A stretch of 51,598 bases of DNA from CAZOIA01 sp964579675 (GTDB lineage Bacteria; Planctomycetota; Phycisphaerae; UBA1845; PWPN01), in contig CAZOIA010000013.1 in assembly GCA_964579675.1 (NCBI GenBank), positions 1 through 51,598 on the forward strand, read 5' to 3'. A program made the position numbers and the translations under genes. Below the pieces are notes generated by a model, which did no database searches, was not told the origin of the DNA, and saw nothing but the letters and a program-made list of their open reading frames with translations. Positions 23,593 through 33,392 of this stretch are shown here, one piece after another (the stretch's first letter is position 1; each line of letters opens with the position of its first letter).

Positions 23593-26190
23593 ATGTGCGA
23601 CAACGAGAACCATGGCGAGGGCGGGCTGCCTGAGGGTGAAACAGTGCAGGAAGTCGCCGGCGGCAGCGCGTATGACGAGAAGAGTATCCGCGTGCTGAAG
23701 GGGCTGGAGGCGGTTCGCAGGCGTCCGGCCATGTATATTGGGGACACCGGCGTTGCCGGCTTGCACCATCTGATCTACGAGACCGTTGACAACGCCATTG
23801 ATGAGGCGATGGCCGGATACTGCACGGAGATATCCGTCATCTTGGGTGCCGATGGTAGCTGTACGGTTACGGATGATGGGCGCGGGATCCCCGTAGGCCC
23901 AATGTCGCACTCGGATCAGAACATTGATGGTAAGCCGGCGGTCGAAGTATGCATGACGATGCTCCACGCCGGTGGCAAGTTCGACCGCAGCAGCTACAAG
24001 GTTTCCGGTGGTTTGCACGGTGTAGGCGTGAGCGTTGTGAACGCGCTGTCCGAGTGGCTCCGGGTTCAAGTTCAGCAGGACGGCAAGGTGTATGAAATGT
24101 CATTCGCACGCGGGCGCACGGTCTCGCCGCTGAGGGTAATTGGTCAAGCCCGAAAGACGGGCAGCCGGGTGAAGTTTAATCCTGATCCGGAGATTTTCCC
24201 CGACTGCGAGTTCCGGTATGAGACCCTGCTGGCCAGGCTTCGGGAGTTGGCATACCTGAACGACGGGGTGAGGATCAAGCTGTCGGATGAGCGGAGCGGG
24301 AAGGAGGAAGCCTTCTTGTTCACGGATGGCCTTCGGGCATTCGTGGCCCACCTGAACGAGGGAAAGGACCCGGTCCACAGGGGCATTATCCCCATACACG
24401 CGGAGGATCTTGAGCAACGACTGGTGGCGGATATCGCCATGCAGTGGCACGACGGATACTCGGAGAACGTTTCCTGTTTTGCTAATAACATCCGGAACAT
24501 TGACGGTGGTGCGCACCTGTCGGGGTTCCGGGCGGCTCTGACCCGGACGATGAACGCGTACGCCCGCAAGGAGAATCTGCTCAAGGGGGGCCTGGCGACC
24601 ACGGGTGAGGACTTCCGGGAGGGCCTGACCGCCATAATCTCGGTAAAGGTACCGGAGCCGCAGTTCGAAGCACAGACCAAGGTGCGCTTGATGAACCCGG
24701 AGGTGGAGAGCTTTGTCACGCAGACCGTCAATGAGCAGTTTGCGAACTTTCTGGAGGAGAACCCGGGCGATGCGAAGCGTATCGTCAGCAAGGGTGTCCA
24801 GGCGGCACAGGCCCGGGAGGCAGCTCGGAAGGCGCGGGACCTGACGCGCAAGAGCGCGCTGAGCTCAGGCGGAATGCCGAGCAGGCTGTGGGACTGCCGG
24901 GCGCGGGATGCCGAGGCTACGGAACTCTTCATCGTCGAAGGCCAGAGTGCCGGCGGCAGTGCCAAGACGGGACGGGATAGCGAGTTTCAGGCGATCCTGC
25001 CGCTCAAGGGGAAGATCATCAACGTCGAGAAGGCGCGTGTAGACAAGATGCTCGGGCATGAGGAGATACGGACTCTGATCGTTGCGCTTGGCTGCGGCGT
25101 TGGTGCGGACGAGTTTGACATCACGAAGCGTCGGTACGGGAAGGTCATCATCATGTGCGACGCGGACGTAGACGGGAGCCACATCCGCACGCTGCTGCTG
25201 ACGTTCCTGTTCCGTCATATGCGTCCGCTGATCGAGGGCGGGCACGTTTACGTCGCCCAGCCGCCGCTGTACTACCTTAAGAAGGCCCGGAAGGGTGAGT
25301 ACGTACTCAACAATGAGGTTCTGAACCACAAGCTGACCCAATGGGGTATCGAGGGCACGTCACTTGTTATCCGGGGCAATGGCGGGCCGGGGCGTGAGAT
25401 CAGGGCTGACCGGCTGCTTGAGCTGCACCGGCTGCTTGACTGGCTTGATCTTAAGAGGCGGATCCTCCTGCGGCGTGGGGTCAACATGCAGGAGTTGGTT
25501 ACGCGCCACACTGACGAGAACGGCAGGTTGCCGCTGTACCGGGCCCTGGTGTACCGACCTGACGAGGCCAATCCGGCGGAATACTTCGGGTACAGCGACG
25601 AGGAGTTCCAGCAATTCTGTGAGGAGGCTCGCAGAAGGGTGGGGGAGGTCGAGGTGATTGAGACGGGGGGCGGCGGCACCGGACCAGCCGGCACCGGCAC
25701 CGCCGGCGGGCACCGCATCGTTCGTTCCGAGCTGAGTGAGTGCAGGATCCTGGAGCAGGTCATTGCCAGGCTAGGGGCGATGGGCATGTCGATGGACGAT
25801 TACTATGCCAGGCGGCCTGAGCAGGCGGACGGGACGCTTAAAGCGGCCCGGTTCGTCCTCAAACGTGAGGATGGGACGGTCGTTGAACTCGACAACCTGG
25901 CTGGTCTGGTGCATGTGATCCGAGAGCTGGGCAGTGCGGGACTGGAGGTGAAGCGCTTCAAGGGGCTGGGTGAGATGAACGCCGACGAACTTTGGGAAAC
26001 GACGATGGACCCGGAGCATCGGGGCTTGCTCAAGGTCGTCATCTCGGAGGAGGCGGACGACCCCGAGCAACTGGAGCTCGACGTCCGGGAAGCCGACCGC
26101 GTTTTTTCCATCCTTATGGGGGACAATGTTGAGGCGCGGCGCCAATTCATCGAGGCGAACGCGGCCCAGGTCAAGAATCTCGATATCTGA
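23593..26190 (+). CDS. gyrB: DNA gyrase subunit B
   Basis: The 865-residue protein begins with a GHKL ATPase domain (RRRPAMYIGDTG, DNAIDEA, DDGRGIP, GGLHGVGVSVVNAL), then the transducer domain. The TOPRIM domain starts near residue 445 (VEGQSAGGSAKTGRD, then MCDADVDGSHIRTLL). EGQS replaces the usual EGDS. A long insertion of about 160-180 residues lies between TOPRIM and the C-terminal RFKGLGEMNADELWETTMDP; it includes a glycine-threonine-rich linker (GGGGTGPAGTG). This is longer than Gram-positive GyrB and similar in place to the proteobacterial insertion. It supercoils DNA with GyrA, which is not in the window. Confidence 0.96.
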   Translation: MCDNENHGEGGLPEGETVQEVAGGSAYDEKSIRVLKGLEAVRRRPAMYIGDTGVAGLHHLIYETVDNAIDEAMAGYCTEISVILGADGSCTVTDDGRGIPVGPMSHSDQNIDGKPAVEVCMTMLHAGGKFDRSSYKVSGGLHGVGVSVVNALSEWLRVQVQQDGKVYEMSFARGRTVSPLRVIGQARKTGSRVKFNPDPEIFPDCEFRYETLLARLRELAYLNDGVRIKLSDERSGKEEAFLFTDGLRAFVAHLNEGKDPVHRGIIPIHAEDLEQRLVADIAMQWHDGYSENVSCFANNIRNIDGGAHLSGFRAALTRTMNAYARKENLLKGGLATTGEDFREGLTAIISVKVPEPQFEAQTKVRLMNPEVESFVTQTVNEQFANFLEENPGDAKRIVSKGVQAAQAREAARKARDLTRKSALSSGGMPSRLWDCRARDAEATELFIVEGQSAGGSAKTGRDSEFQAILPLKGKIINVEKARVDKMLGHEEIRTLIVALGCGVGADEFDITKRRYGKVIIMCDADVDGSHIRTLLLTFLFRHMRPLIEGGHVYVAQPPLYYLKKARKGEYVLNNEVLNHKLTQWGIEGTSLVIRGNGGPGREIRADRLLELHRLLDWLDLKRRILLRRGVNMQELVTRHTDENGRLPLYRALVYRPDEANPAEYFGYSDEEFQQFCEEARRRVGEVEVIETGGGGTGPAGTGTAGGHRIVRSELSECRILEQVIARLGAMGMSMDDYYARRPEQADGTLKAARFVLKREDGTVVELDNLAGLVHVIRELGSAGLEVKRFKGLGEMNADELWETTMDPEHRGLLKVVISEEADDPEQLELDVREADRVFSILMGDNVEARRQFIEANAAQVKNLDI

Positions 26191-26239
26191 TCTCTTCCGG
26201 TGGGCAGATTCGGGCGGGTTCTTGCGGTATCATGTCTTC

Positions 26240-27475
26240 GTGCGTAGAGGATCCCGTTTCTTCTGGGTTAGCGTGCTGCCGATCGCGGCCGGGTACTCCA
26301 TTGTCGCCGCCCCGGCAACGAGCCCGCACGCTGCCGCGGTAACCGTCGGGCAACGGGCTGCTGATGACGCCCTGCAGCACCTGATCGACGAGGTCATGGG
26401 CCTTCGACTCGTGACCGGCCAAACCATTTCCATGTTGCTTGCCGAAAGCATCGAAGGTGAACGGGCACTGCGCGAATCTGTTCTTGCGGGGCATCGGCAG
26501 AGTCCGACTCGCCGCCTGGCCTGCGGCGATGCCGAGGTGGATGCCTGGCTGCCGAAAGAAGGCTTGGCCGCCGCGCTGCGCGAAATCACCACTCGCTGCT
26601 TGTCGGAGTCGGATGGGAAGGAGCCGGTGCTTTCGGAGGCGGTGGGTGCGGTCGTCGTGGCAACGGGGCGATATCAAGATGACGGTCGGCCTCGCGATGG
26701 TGGTCCGGGCTGGCGGCACTGCGACGCCGGCCAAATCGCCCTGGCGACGGCGGCCGCTCAGATCGACGCCCGCGCCAACCTGCTAGGCCGGATTAGCCGT
26801 TTACGTCTACCCGGCCTGCAAACCCTCGGCGACCTCTTGCACGGCTATCCACGTTTTCGCGAGGCCGTGCATGAGCGAATAGACCATGTTGCAGTGGGTG
26901 ATCCAGTGTTCGAACCGACCGGTGTGTGCCGGCGAACAATGAGCCTCGGGCGGGCAGAGTTGATCAGGCTGCTGGCTCGAGCCGCTACTGAATCCGCCGA
27001 GCGAATACGCGCCGACTTCTCCAGGCTCACCGACCCCGGCTTCGAAGACCCGTTGACGGTGGAGGGTTTCAGTGTGGTCCCGCCTGTTGACTCACCCGGC
27101 GGGGGCACCATTTGGGCGGCTGCCGGCACCGGCCCCGGGTGGGCGGACCAATTCCTTACCGCCAAGGCCGCCGGCAGAGGTCCTGCTGACGCAGGCGACG
27201 AGCGGACCCGGCGTGAGTTGGCCGCCCGGGCCGCCGGCATCGAAGCCAGGCGTCAACTCTGGATGAAGATCGAAGCGCTGCCCCTGCCGTCAGGCGGTAC
27301 GATCGGCGCGCTGCTGAGAAGCGCCCCGAGAGCCGTGGAGGCCTTCGCCGCGGTTGACGGCGCCATGTTTCCGACGGGCGCGCCCGTCTTCGGAGGTGAT
27401 GGCACCGCGGCCGTCACGGTCGGCATCCAGCTCCAGACCGTCTGGCACATCGCGCGCGATCTGCAGCTACGGTGA
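26240..27475 (+). CDS. exported protein with threefold internal repeat, LPP20-like
   Basis: The product of about 411 residues starts most plausibly at GTG 26240, giving a signal peptide (FFWVSVLPIAAGYSIVAAPA); in-frame codons further upstream overlap gyrB. It contains three related units of about 75-120 residues. Each has a helix with A(D/N/R)..L...I..L.L, a G.T...LL turn, and a strand near G(D/A)PVF or CGDAEVD followed by a hydrophobic helix. This resembles the LPP20-type domain seen in bacterial lipoproteins, but the match is weak. Function is unknown. Its last 9 bases overlap the end of the convergent ksgA gene. Confidence 0.6.
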   Translation: MRRGSRFFWVSVLPIAAGYSIVAAPATSPHAAAVTVGQRAADDALQHLIDEVMGLRLVTGQTISMLLAESIEGERALRESVLAGHRQSPTRRLACGDAEVDAWLPKEGLAAALREITTRCLSESDGKEPVLSEAVGAVVVATGRYQDDGRPRDGGPGWRHCDAGQIALATAAAQIDARANLLGRISRLRLPGLQTLGDLLHGYPRFREAVHERIDHVAVGDPVFEPTGVCRRTMSLGRAELIRLLARAATESAERIRADFSRLTDPGFEDPLTVEGFSVVPPVDSPGGGTIWAAAGTGPGWADQFLTAKAAGRGPADAGDERTRRELAARAAGIEARRQLWMKIEALPLPSGGTIGALLRSAPRAVEAFAAVDGAMFPTGAPVFGGDGTAAVTVGIQLQTVWHIARDLQLR

Positions 27476-28336
27476 GCTCAGGAACGTGGCGAGTTCGATC
27501 CACTGAGCAGTGGTAATCCGTTCCGGGCGGTGCGAAAGGTCCCAGCGTCCGTGCGCTTGCACCCGTTGGAATGCTGCGTTACCAAGCAACGTGCGCAAGT
27601 TCCACCTCATCGTCTTTCGCCGGTGGTTGAAGCAGCCATGGACGACTTCGCTCAGGCAGGCAAGCACCGCGGGCGACAGGAGGTGGTCTTCGCGGACAAC
27701 CACCTTCAACATGGCTGAGTGGACCTTCGGGACCGGCCAGAACGCCTCTGGCGGCACGTGGGTGAGGCGTTCGACGGTGGCCAGCCCCTGGGCGAAGACA
27801 CTGATCGGCCCGTAGGTCTTGCTGCCGGCCGGCGCGATAAGACGATCCGCCAGCTCCGCCTGCACGGTGAAGCACAGCGGCGATACCCTTAACTTGTCCA
27901 GCAGCAAGTCAATCAGCAGCGGCGTGGCGACCTGATAAGGCAAATTCGCCACGAGCATGATCCGGCCGCCCAAGGTTTCTTGCCGAGAGGCCAGCGCTTG
28001 CAGTACTTGGCCGGCGACCGCTGACTTGCGCTCGAGCACGTCGCCGTGGATCAGGGTGAATCGATCGGATTCAGCAAACCGGCTGCGGCAGATTGCGTGC
28101 AGTCGGTTGTCGATCTCGACGGCTACCACATGGCCGGCCAGCGCCAGAAGTTCTTCGGTCAGCGCCCCGGTCCCCGGCCCTACCTCCAGGACAACGTCGT
28201 TGCTGGAGATTTCCGCCGCCGCGATCAGCTTGCGCATCAGGTTGCCGTCGATCAGGAAGTGCTGACCGAACCGTTTCAGAGGCCGGATTCCCGCTGCCTC
28301 CAGCATCGACCGGATCTGACTCCTGGTCTGGGTCAT
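27467..28336 (-). CDS. ksgA: 16S rRNA (adenine1518/1519-N6)-dimethyltransferase KsgA
   Basis: KsgA dimethylates two adjacent adenines at the 3' end of 16S rRNA as a late ribosome-assembly check. The 289-residue protein has the family start KRFGQHFL, SAM motif EVGPGTGALT, acidic VEID and catalytic NLPY. ATG 28336 is chosen: its ATGA overlaps the stop of the upstream secreted-protein gene, and residues before it in the open frame are not family-like. Finding ksgA as the last gene of a unit with two exported proteins is unusual. Its tail overlaps the convergent repeat protein by 9 bases. Confidence 0.95.
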   Translation of the reverse strand: MTQTRSQIRSMLEAAGIRPLKRFGQHFLIDGNLMRKLIAAAEISSNDVVLEVGPGTGALTEELLALAGHVVAVEIDNRLHAICRSRFAESDRFTLIHGDVLERKSAVAGQVLQALASRQETLGGRIMLVANLPYQVATPLLIDLLLDKLRVSPLCFTVQAELADRLIAPAGSKTYGPISVFAQGLATVERLTHVPPEAFWPVPKVHSAMLKVVVREDHLLSPAVLACLSEVVHGCFNHRRKTMRWNLRTLLGNAAFQRVQAHGRWDLSHRPERITTAQWIELATFLSSP

Positions 28337-30420
28337 AACGGCGCGATCGAGCGGTCCGCAGGGCGAACCGAGACTTCGTCTATGTAACAGTGGTTTGTCC
28401 TCAGTGCCCACCACTGCAGGATATTCACGCCGATCGTGACGTGGTCCTTTCGGGCGCTGAAGCGGAGCGAGACCGGAAGCCATCGGTGGTGCGTCGCAAA
28501 CCACTGGGTCACGTCGGCCTTGTTGATGGTGTCGAAGTCCTCGAGCACGTTGGCGTCGTCCTCATCGACGGCGAGTCGGATGCGGGTATCCCGGCCCCAC
28601 CCGCTGCCCCGATCGCCCGTGAGCAGCCAGGCCGTGAAAACGTATTGTTGCCCCGGTTGCACCTTGATCCGCTGGTAGATGATCTCCCGCTTCCAGTCTT
28701 CCCGAGTCTCCGTCCACGTCGGGTCCTCAGGGCCGAAGTAGGACCAGCCGTACATCCCCGTGCCGCTGTGCGGTTCGTATCCATCGACGCCGGTAATCGC
28801 GTTGCCGAAGGGCCCGGCATCGGGGACGAACGTTTCGGGCTTGTTGGGGCGGCCGGTGCGGGCCCGCCGTGACCAGCCTTTGAGCCCGTCTTCAAACCCG
28901 GGATTGACAATCGCCACGCAGTCGTCGCACGCGGGCGGTTCTGCCGGGGGCGGTGGCTTGTCGAATCGCGGGCGGTCCGCCCCGCCGGGCTGGGTCATGA
29001 AGCTGTAGATGCGCGAATGGGTGCGTCGCGACGACTTCTTGTGAGTATGCGATGAAACGCGGTACATGTACACGGTGCCGGGCTTGAGTGCCGTCAATGC
29101 CACCTTGTGCTCGGTCAGCCGTGGGTCCTCGGAGCCTGCTTGCTTGATAAGATGCGATGTCGTTGCGTAATGGACCAGCCCATCGCCCGGCGTACCGGTC
29201 TGCCAGGTGATCGCTGCCGACGTGGCAGTGATGCTGCCGGCCTGGACGTCATAGGGATAGATCACGCCCGCCGGTTCCTCCTCACCCACGATGTCGAAGA
29301 GCTGATCGAATTGCTCCGGCAGCGGTTTGCCGTCGCGGAAGGCCAGGCCGGGCTTGTAGACATTACTGGACAAGTAGGAGAAGAACGGCTTGCCGTCTTC
29401 CCGGCGGTACTCCAGGTAGTACCGCTTGCCCGGCGTGAGCTGGACTGCATCCGGGAACCAGACCGCGTCCGTGCCCCAGTTCGAGACCATTCGTGATTTG
29501 CAGGCCGGCCCTATCTGCTTGCCGCCCGGACCGTCCTCGTGGATCGAGAAGATAAAGTCCGTGATGCCGGCACCCCATCCACAATTCGCACCGGCCCTGA
29601 TCACGTTCGGCGTGGCAGCGATGAACGTCTGCCCCGCGACGGTGCACGTGCCTGACCCCGGGCCGTCGGCAATGTAGTGCAGGTCCTCGCCGGCGCTGAG
29701 ACGCTTCGGGCCCGGATGTGCCTGATTGATGTCGATGCCCAGGTCGCTTTCCGGGTGAGGCACGCCGTCGTAGTAGGCGATCCCGTCCGGGTATACGTCG
29801 CCGAGCCGTGGCGAGCTGTGGTTCCATTGCTTGCCATCGGCGGCGGCCAGTTCCAGGGCGTACCTCTTACCCGGAACCACGCGGAATTGGTCCGCCGGGA
29901 CTCCGGACCCGCAGATCCAGGTCATTTCCCGCTCGGTTTCCCAGGGCCCCGCGATCCGCCTGCCCGCTGGTGAGTCCTCGTAGAGCGAAACCAGGAGTCT
30001 GCTGTTGCCTGAGGCCCGCCACAGTGAGAAGCCCGTCACCGCCGTTCCCGTCGCCGCAAAGCTCTGGGCGAAGCGAACCCGGGCCGGGCCCCAGAGTTCC
30101 TTTTCCAAGCTCAGCTTCGGCTGCGTAGCCTGATCCACGACAGTTGTCTTTCCATCGGCCACACGGACGAACGGAACGATCTTACCGTCGAGCAACATCA
30201 TGTACTCGCCCGGCTCAAGCCCGTCGAACTCGTATAAGCCGCTTGGGCCGGTGACTGTCCATCCCACCATCCGACCGTCACGGGCAAAGGCGATGGCGCC
30301 CCGCTCAATGCCGCCGGCGTTGCCCCTGATCTTGCCGGCGGCGCTGGCGGCCGGCGCGGTCATCCAACTCGGGACAAAACACACGCTGCATGCAGCGATG
30401 ATCGTCAAACGCCCATACAT
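28333..30420 (-). CDS. secreted multidomain protein: regulatory-like, sandwich, FnIII and carbohydrate-binding-like modules
   Basis: The 695-residue protein has a signal peptide (about residues 1-28). A short carboxypeptidase-regulatory-like domain (GLYEFDGLEPGEYMMLL) is followed by two related sandwich units that begin FAQSF and GQTFIAAT and contain PGKRYALE or PGKRYYLE. A fibronectin-III-like domain follows (SAAITWQTG to YMYRVSS), similar to the N-terminal domain of purple acid phosphatases. The C-terminus is a jelly-roll-like module (NPGFEDGLKGW). No catalytic domain is recognised; binding of extracellular glycan is the likeliest role. It begins directly after the stop of its paralogue and overlaps ksgA by 4 bases. 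Confidence 0.7.
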   Translation of the reverse strand: MYGRLTIIAACSVCFVPSWMTAPAASAAGKIRGNAGGIERGAIAFARDGRMVGWTVTGPSGLYEFDGLEPGEYMMLLDGKIVPFVRVADGKTTVVDQATQPKLSLEKELWGPARVRFAQSFAATGTAVTGFSLWRASGNSRLLVSLYEDSPAGRRIAGPWETEREMTWICGSGVPADQFRVVPGKRYALELAAADGKQWNHSSPRLGDVYPDGIAYYDGVPHPESDLGIDINQAHPGPKRLSAGEDLHYIADGPGSGTCTVAGQTFIAATPNVIRAGANCGWGAGITDFIFSIHEDGPGGKQIGPACKSRMVSNWGTDAVWFPDAVQLTPGKRYYLEYRREDGKPFFSYLSSNVYKPGLAFRDGKPLPEQFDQLFDIVGEEEPAGVIYPYDVQAGSITATSAAITWQTGTPGDGLVHYATTSHLIKQAGSEDPRLTEHKVALTALKPGTVYMYRVSSHTHKKSSRRTHSRIYSFMTQPGGADRPRFDKPPPPAEPPACDDCVAIVNPGFEDGLKGWSRRARTGRPNKPETFVPDAGPFGNAITGVDGYEPHSGTGMYGWSYFGPEDPTWTETREDWKREIIYQRIKVQPGQQYVFTAWLLTGDRGSGWGRDTRIRLAVDEDDANVLEDFDTINKADVTQWFATHHRWLPVSLRFSARKDHVTIGVNILQWWALRTNHCYIDEVSVRPADRSIAPL

Positions 30421-32133
30421 CTACTTCGCTCCGATACGTTCCAGGTAAGCGCCGTCTACGTATAGACTGCTGGTTTCGAGGTTGAAACGCTGTTCGAGTT
30501 CGACCCCGAGCGTGATCGTGTCTGCCCTGGCCCGGAACTCGACCGAGCCGCGGCGCCATTGCCCTTCCGTGGCGTACCACTGGGACGTTTCGATCCGGTC
30601 GTTGTCGCGCACCGCGGTGCCGCCCGCGGGCAACACGAGAAGGCGAATCTTCACGTCGCTGCTGCGCCCGCCCTTGTGATCGGTGTAGATCGAGGCGCTG
30701 AAGGCGTAGTCACAGCCTTCTTTTGCTTGTATTTGCTGGTAGATAATGGGCCGGGAGCCCTCGCCCTTGCGCTTGTTCGTCCAGCCGAACATCTTCGTGC
30801 CCCACAATGGAACGACGCCTTCGTCGCAGCCGACCACCGTCCCGGCGTCGCCATCGCGGTGCCAACCCTCGCTGCCGTCCTCGAACGACGGGTTGACCAG
30901 CAGGATGATCGTGAGGTGTCGGCGGTGGGCCACCAGACGGGCAAAGTCTTTGTCGCTGAGCTGGCCCGCGACCATGGCGCAGATGTCCCGCTCGGGTGCT
31001 GGTCGCCCGTCGAAGACGGCGTGACCAGCGGCGTATGAATCCTGCTGGGTGGCGATCAGGAACTTCGCCCCGTTGAAGCTCTCGACGTGCAGGTAGTATG
31101 TTTGGCCCGGCGTTACGGGCACCTCAGCGGGACCCCAGGCGACGGCGGCGTCTGCGGTGACCGCCGTCCCCTTGCTCGGGCCGATCTGGCGGCCGCCAGG
31201 ACTCCCTTCGTGAATGCTGAACCGCGCGTAGACCGGCGGGCCCATCACTCCTGCCAGCGCCGCCGACGCGAAGGAGATATTCCTGCTCAACGCGACGAAC
31301 GTTTGCCCGGTAGAGGTCGCCCGGTATGCCCGGTCGTCGCCTGCCACCGCGTAGTTCGTCCGCAGAGAGTCGTTGTCCTCGCACAGCGCGATACCCAGGT
31401 CTGAGAGGGGTCGCGGTGATTCGTCGAAGTACGCTGAGCCCAGAGGATACACGTCGCCCCGGCCCGCAACCCCGGAAACCCAGTCCTGGCCGTTCGGGGC
31501 CGCCATCTCGAGCGTGTACCGTTGGCCGGGTACGGTCGGTACCTCCGACCCGGACCACCACACGAAGGCCGAGCCCTCCCCCCCTACTGGTTCGGTCGTT
31601 CGTGGCGGTCCTATCGGCTCGCCTTGCAGACCATCACCATTGAGCGCCTGCACCCGCACTCGCCGCGCCGGGCCGAATGCTTTGACCCCTACCATCGTCA
31701 GCCCCAGACCGCTGGCCTGGAACGACTGGGCAAACGCCCGGTGCGACTGCAGCCACGAGTCCCCCTCGATCATCAGCGAGTAGCGGAGCTGGAGGTCCAG
31801 CGTGGTTGTGGCATCGTTGCGCACCTGAACGGCCGGGACACTCACGGGTCTGTATGTTTCGCCGGCGGCCACGCAAACCGCATACTGCCCGATCTCAAGA
31901 TCCTCCAGAAGGTAGGCGCCGTTACCCTCGCTCTGTGTTTCCCGGGCCACACTCCGCCCGTGCGCGAACGCACGAACGGTCACGCGCTTGACCCCCGTCC
32001 GCGAGTTCCAAGCCGATACTCTGCCGGCCAGTTTCCCTTTCTCAGCGTGGACGCCGCTCGTGACCGCAAGGACCGACCATCCCAGGGTCAACAACGCCGA
32101 CCGCTCTATATTTGCACGCAAACGCCAGCTCAT
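30421..32133 (-). CDS. secreted multidomain paralogue of the neighbouring 695-residue protein
   Basis: The protein of about 570 residues repeats the layout of its downstream neighbour without the FnIII domain. It has a signal peptide (ending near SGVHA), a carboxypeptidase-regulatory-like domain (LAGRVSAWNSRTG, YLLEDLEIGQYAV), two sandwich units (FAQSFQAS.. with PGQRYTLEM, and GQTFVALS.. with PGQTYYLHV), and a C-terminal jelly-roll-like module (NPSFEDGSEGW). Shared order and motifs point to tandem duplication. ATG 32133 is chosen because the signal peptide begins there; the open frame to 32244 adds no plausible sequence. Zero bases separate its stop from the next start. Confidence 0.68.
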   Translation of the reverse strand: MSWRLRANIERSALLTLGWSVLAVTSGVHAEKGKLAGRVSAWNSRTGVKRVTVRAFAHGRSVARETQSEGNGAYLLEDLEIGQYAVCVAAGETYRPVSVPAVQVRNDATTTLDLQLRYSLMIEGDSWLQSHRAFAQSFQASGLGLTMVGVKAFGPARRVRVQALNGDGLQGEPIGPPRTTEPVGGEGSAFVWWSGSEVPTVPGQRYTLEMAAPNGQDWVSGVAGRGDVYPLGSAYFDESPRPLSDLGIALCEDNDSLRTNYAVAGDDRAYRATSTGQTFVALSRNISFASAALAGVMGPPVYARFSIHEGSPGGRQIGPSKGTAVTADAAVAWGPAEVPVTPGQTYYLHVESFNGAKFLIATQQDSYAAGHAVFDGRPAPERDICAMVAGQLSDKDFARLVAHRRHLTIILLVNPSFEDGSEGWHRDGDAGTVVGCDEGVVPLWGTKMFGWTNKRKGEGSRPIIYQQIQAKEGCDYAFSASIYTDHKGGRSSDVKIRLLVLPAGGTAVRDNDRIETSQWYATEGQWRRGSVEFRARADTITLGVELEQRFNLETSSLYVDGAYLERIGAK

Positions 32134-32288
32134 GCGCGGCTCGTTCTCAGTTCCACCAGCCGGTTCCCAGCCTGTGTCCTCGGACTTTCGCCCGCGCCCG
32201 TGCGGGCTCCACTGTGCCGGCTCGGGGCGTGCAGGATATCGCAACCCTCGGCCACAGGAAATTGGGAAGCAATAAGAGGGTCATACCA

Positions 32289-33194
32289 CTAGTGGCTGAT
32301 GCCGAGCCGCTCGGCGACGCGGTCGAAATCATCGAGGCTGTAATAGTGAATTACGATCTTTCCCGCTCCCTTGCGGCGGGATTCAGAGATTTCAACTTTC
32401 GTGCCCAGCTCGCGGATGAACGCCTGCTCGAGGTGGCTGATCTGTGGGCGTTTGGCATCGGGCGCGCCGTTGGCTGGCTTGGTGGCGGCCCGACGGGCCT
32501 GGACGCGGTCGCGCACGAGTTTCTCCAGGGCCCGCACGGACAGGTCCCGGCTGATTGCCTCCTTGGCGGTTCGGATCAGGTCACTCGGGGATGTGATGGC
32601 CAGTAGGCAGCGGGCATGGCCCATGGCGAGCTTGCCCTGGGCAACCCAGGTCTTGACTTCTGTTGGTAACTCTAATATTCGCAAGTAGTTAGCCACTGTT
32701 GAGCGGTCTTCGCCAAGGCGTTTGGCGACATCATCGGCGGAGAGCTTAAACTCAGCGCAGTAGCGGCGGTAAGCCGTTGCCCGCTCGATGGCGTTGAGGT
32801 CTTCCCGGAAGATGTTCTCGACGAGGGCGAGCTCCAGCATCTCCTGGTCGGTTGCCTCGCGGAGGATGGCGGGGATCTGGGTCTTGCCGGCCATCTCAAA
32901 GGCGCGCCATCGCCGCTCGCCGGTGATGATTTCGTAGGCGTGGCCCTCCGTCGGGCGAACGATTATGGGTTGGATGAGCCCGGCGTTTCGGATGGACTGG
33001 GCGAGGGGTTTGAGGTCTTCCGGGGAGATGTCCTGCCTGGGTTGGAAGGGGTTGGGGCGAATGCGGGCGATGTCGATGAGGGCATTGAAAGGCTGGGGGT
33101 GATGGGGCGGGGGGCTGTCTTCCCCGGGCCGTTCTTCAACTAGTGAAACAATAGAGCTCAGGCCGCGGCCAAGACGTTTTGGGTTCTTCGGCAT
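32289..33194 (-). CDS. parB: chromosome partitioning protein ParB/Spo0J family
   Basis: The 301-residue protein has the N-terminal RLGRGLSS segment that contacts ParA, the CTP-binding GERR motif at residues 92-95, the second ParB box (LVENIFREDLNAIERA) and a helix-turn-helix (SADDVAKRLGEDRSTVANYLR). It binds parS sites, clamps DNA using CTP and drives origin segregation. GGGAGGG lies 6 bases before the ATG. Two parS-like palindromes lie 128-214 bases upstream. parA, usually adjacent, is absent from the window, so it must be elsewhere or lost. Confidence 0.95.
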   Translation of the reverse strand: MPKNPKRLGRGLSSIVSLVEERPGEDSPPPHHPQPFNALIDIARIRPNPFQPRQDISPEDLKPLAQSIRNAGLIQPIIVRPTEGHAYEIITGERRWRAFEMAGKTQIPAILREATDQEMLELALVENIFREDLNAIERATAYRRYCAEFKLSADDVAKRLGEDRSTVANYLRILELPTEVKTWVAQGKLAMGHARCLLAITSPSDLIRTAKEAISRDLSVRALEKLVRDRVQARRAATKPANGAPDAKRPQISHLEQAFIRELGTKVEISESRRKGAGKIVIHYYSLDDFDRVAERLGISH

Positions 33195-33321
33195 GTCACC
33201 CTCCCTGGCGATGGGGACGAGGTTGGATCATCCGGGCGGTATGCTAGCAGACCAACGGATTGCTGGCAAGCGGGAGCGGTGATGAGAAGGTAGTGGATGT
33301 TGGCCGGCGGCAGCGCGGCTT

Positions 33322-33337
33322 TGTTCCACGTGGAACA
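33322..33337. promoter_or_regulatory. parS: parS site (perfect palindrome)
   Basis: TGTTCCACGTGGAACA is a perfect 16-bp palindrome that matches the bacterial parS consensus TGTTNCACGTGNAACA at every fixed position. It lies 128 bases upstream of the parB start. Confidence 0.93.
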
Positions 33338-33392
33338 TCGCTGGCGGGGGAAGCTGGGCGGTCTGTGATGCTCCGGGGGATCTCGCCGGGCC

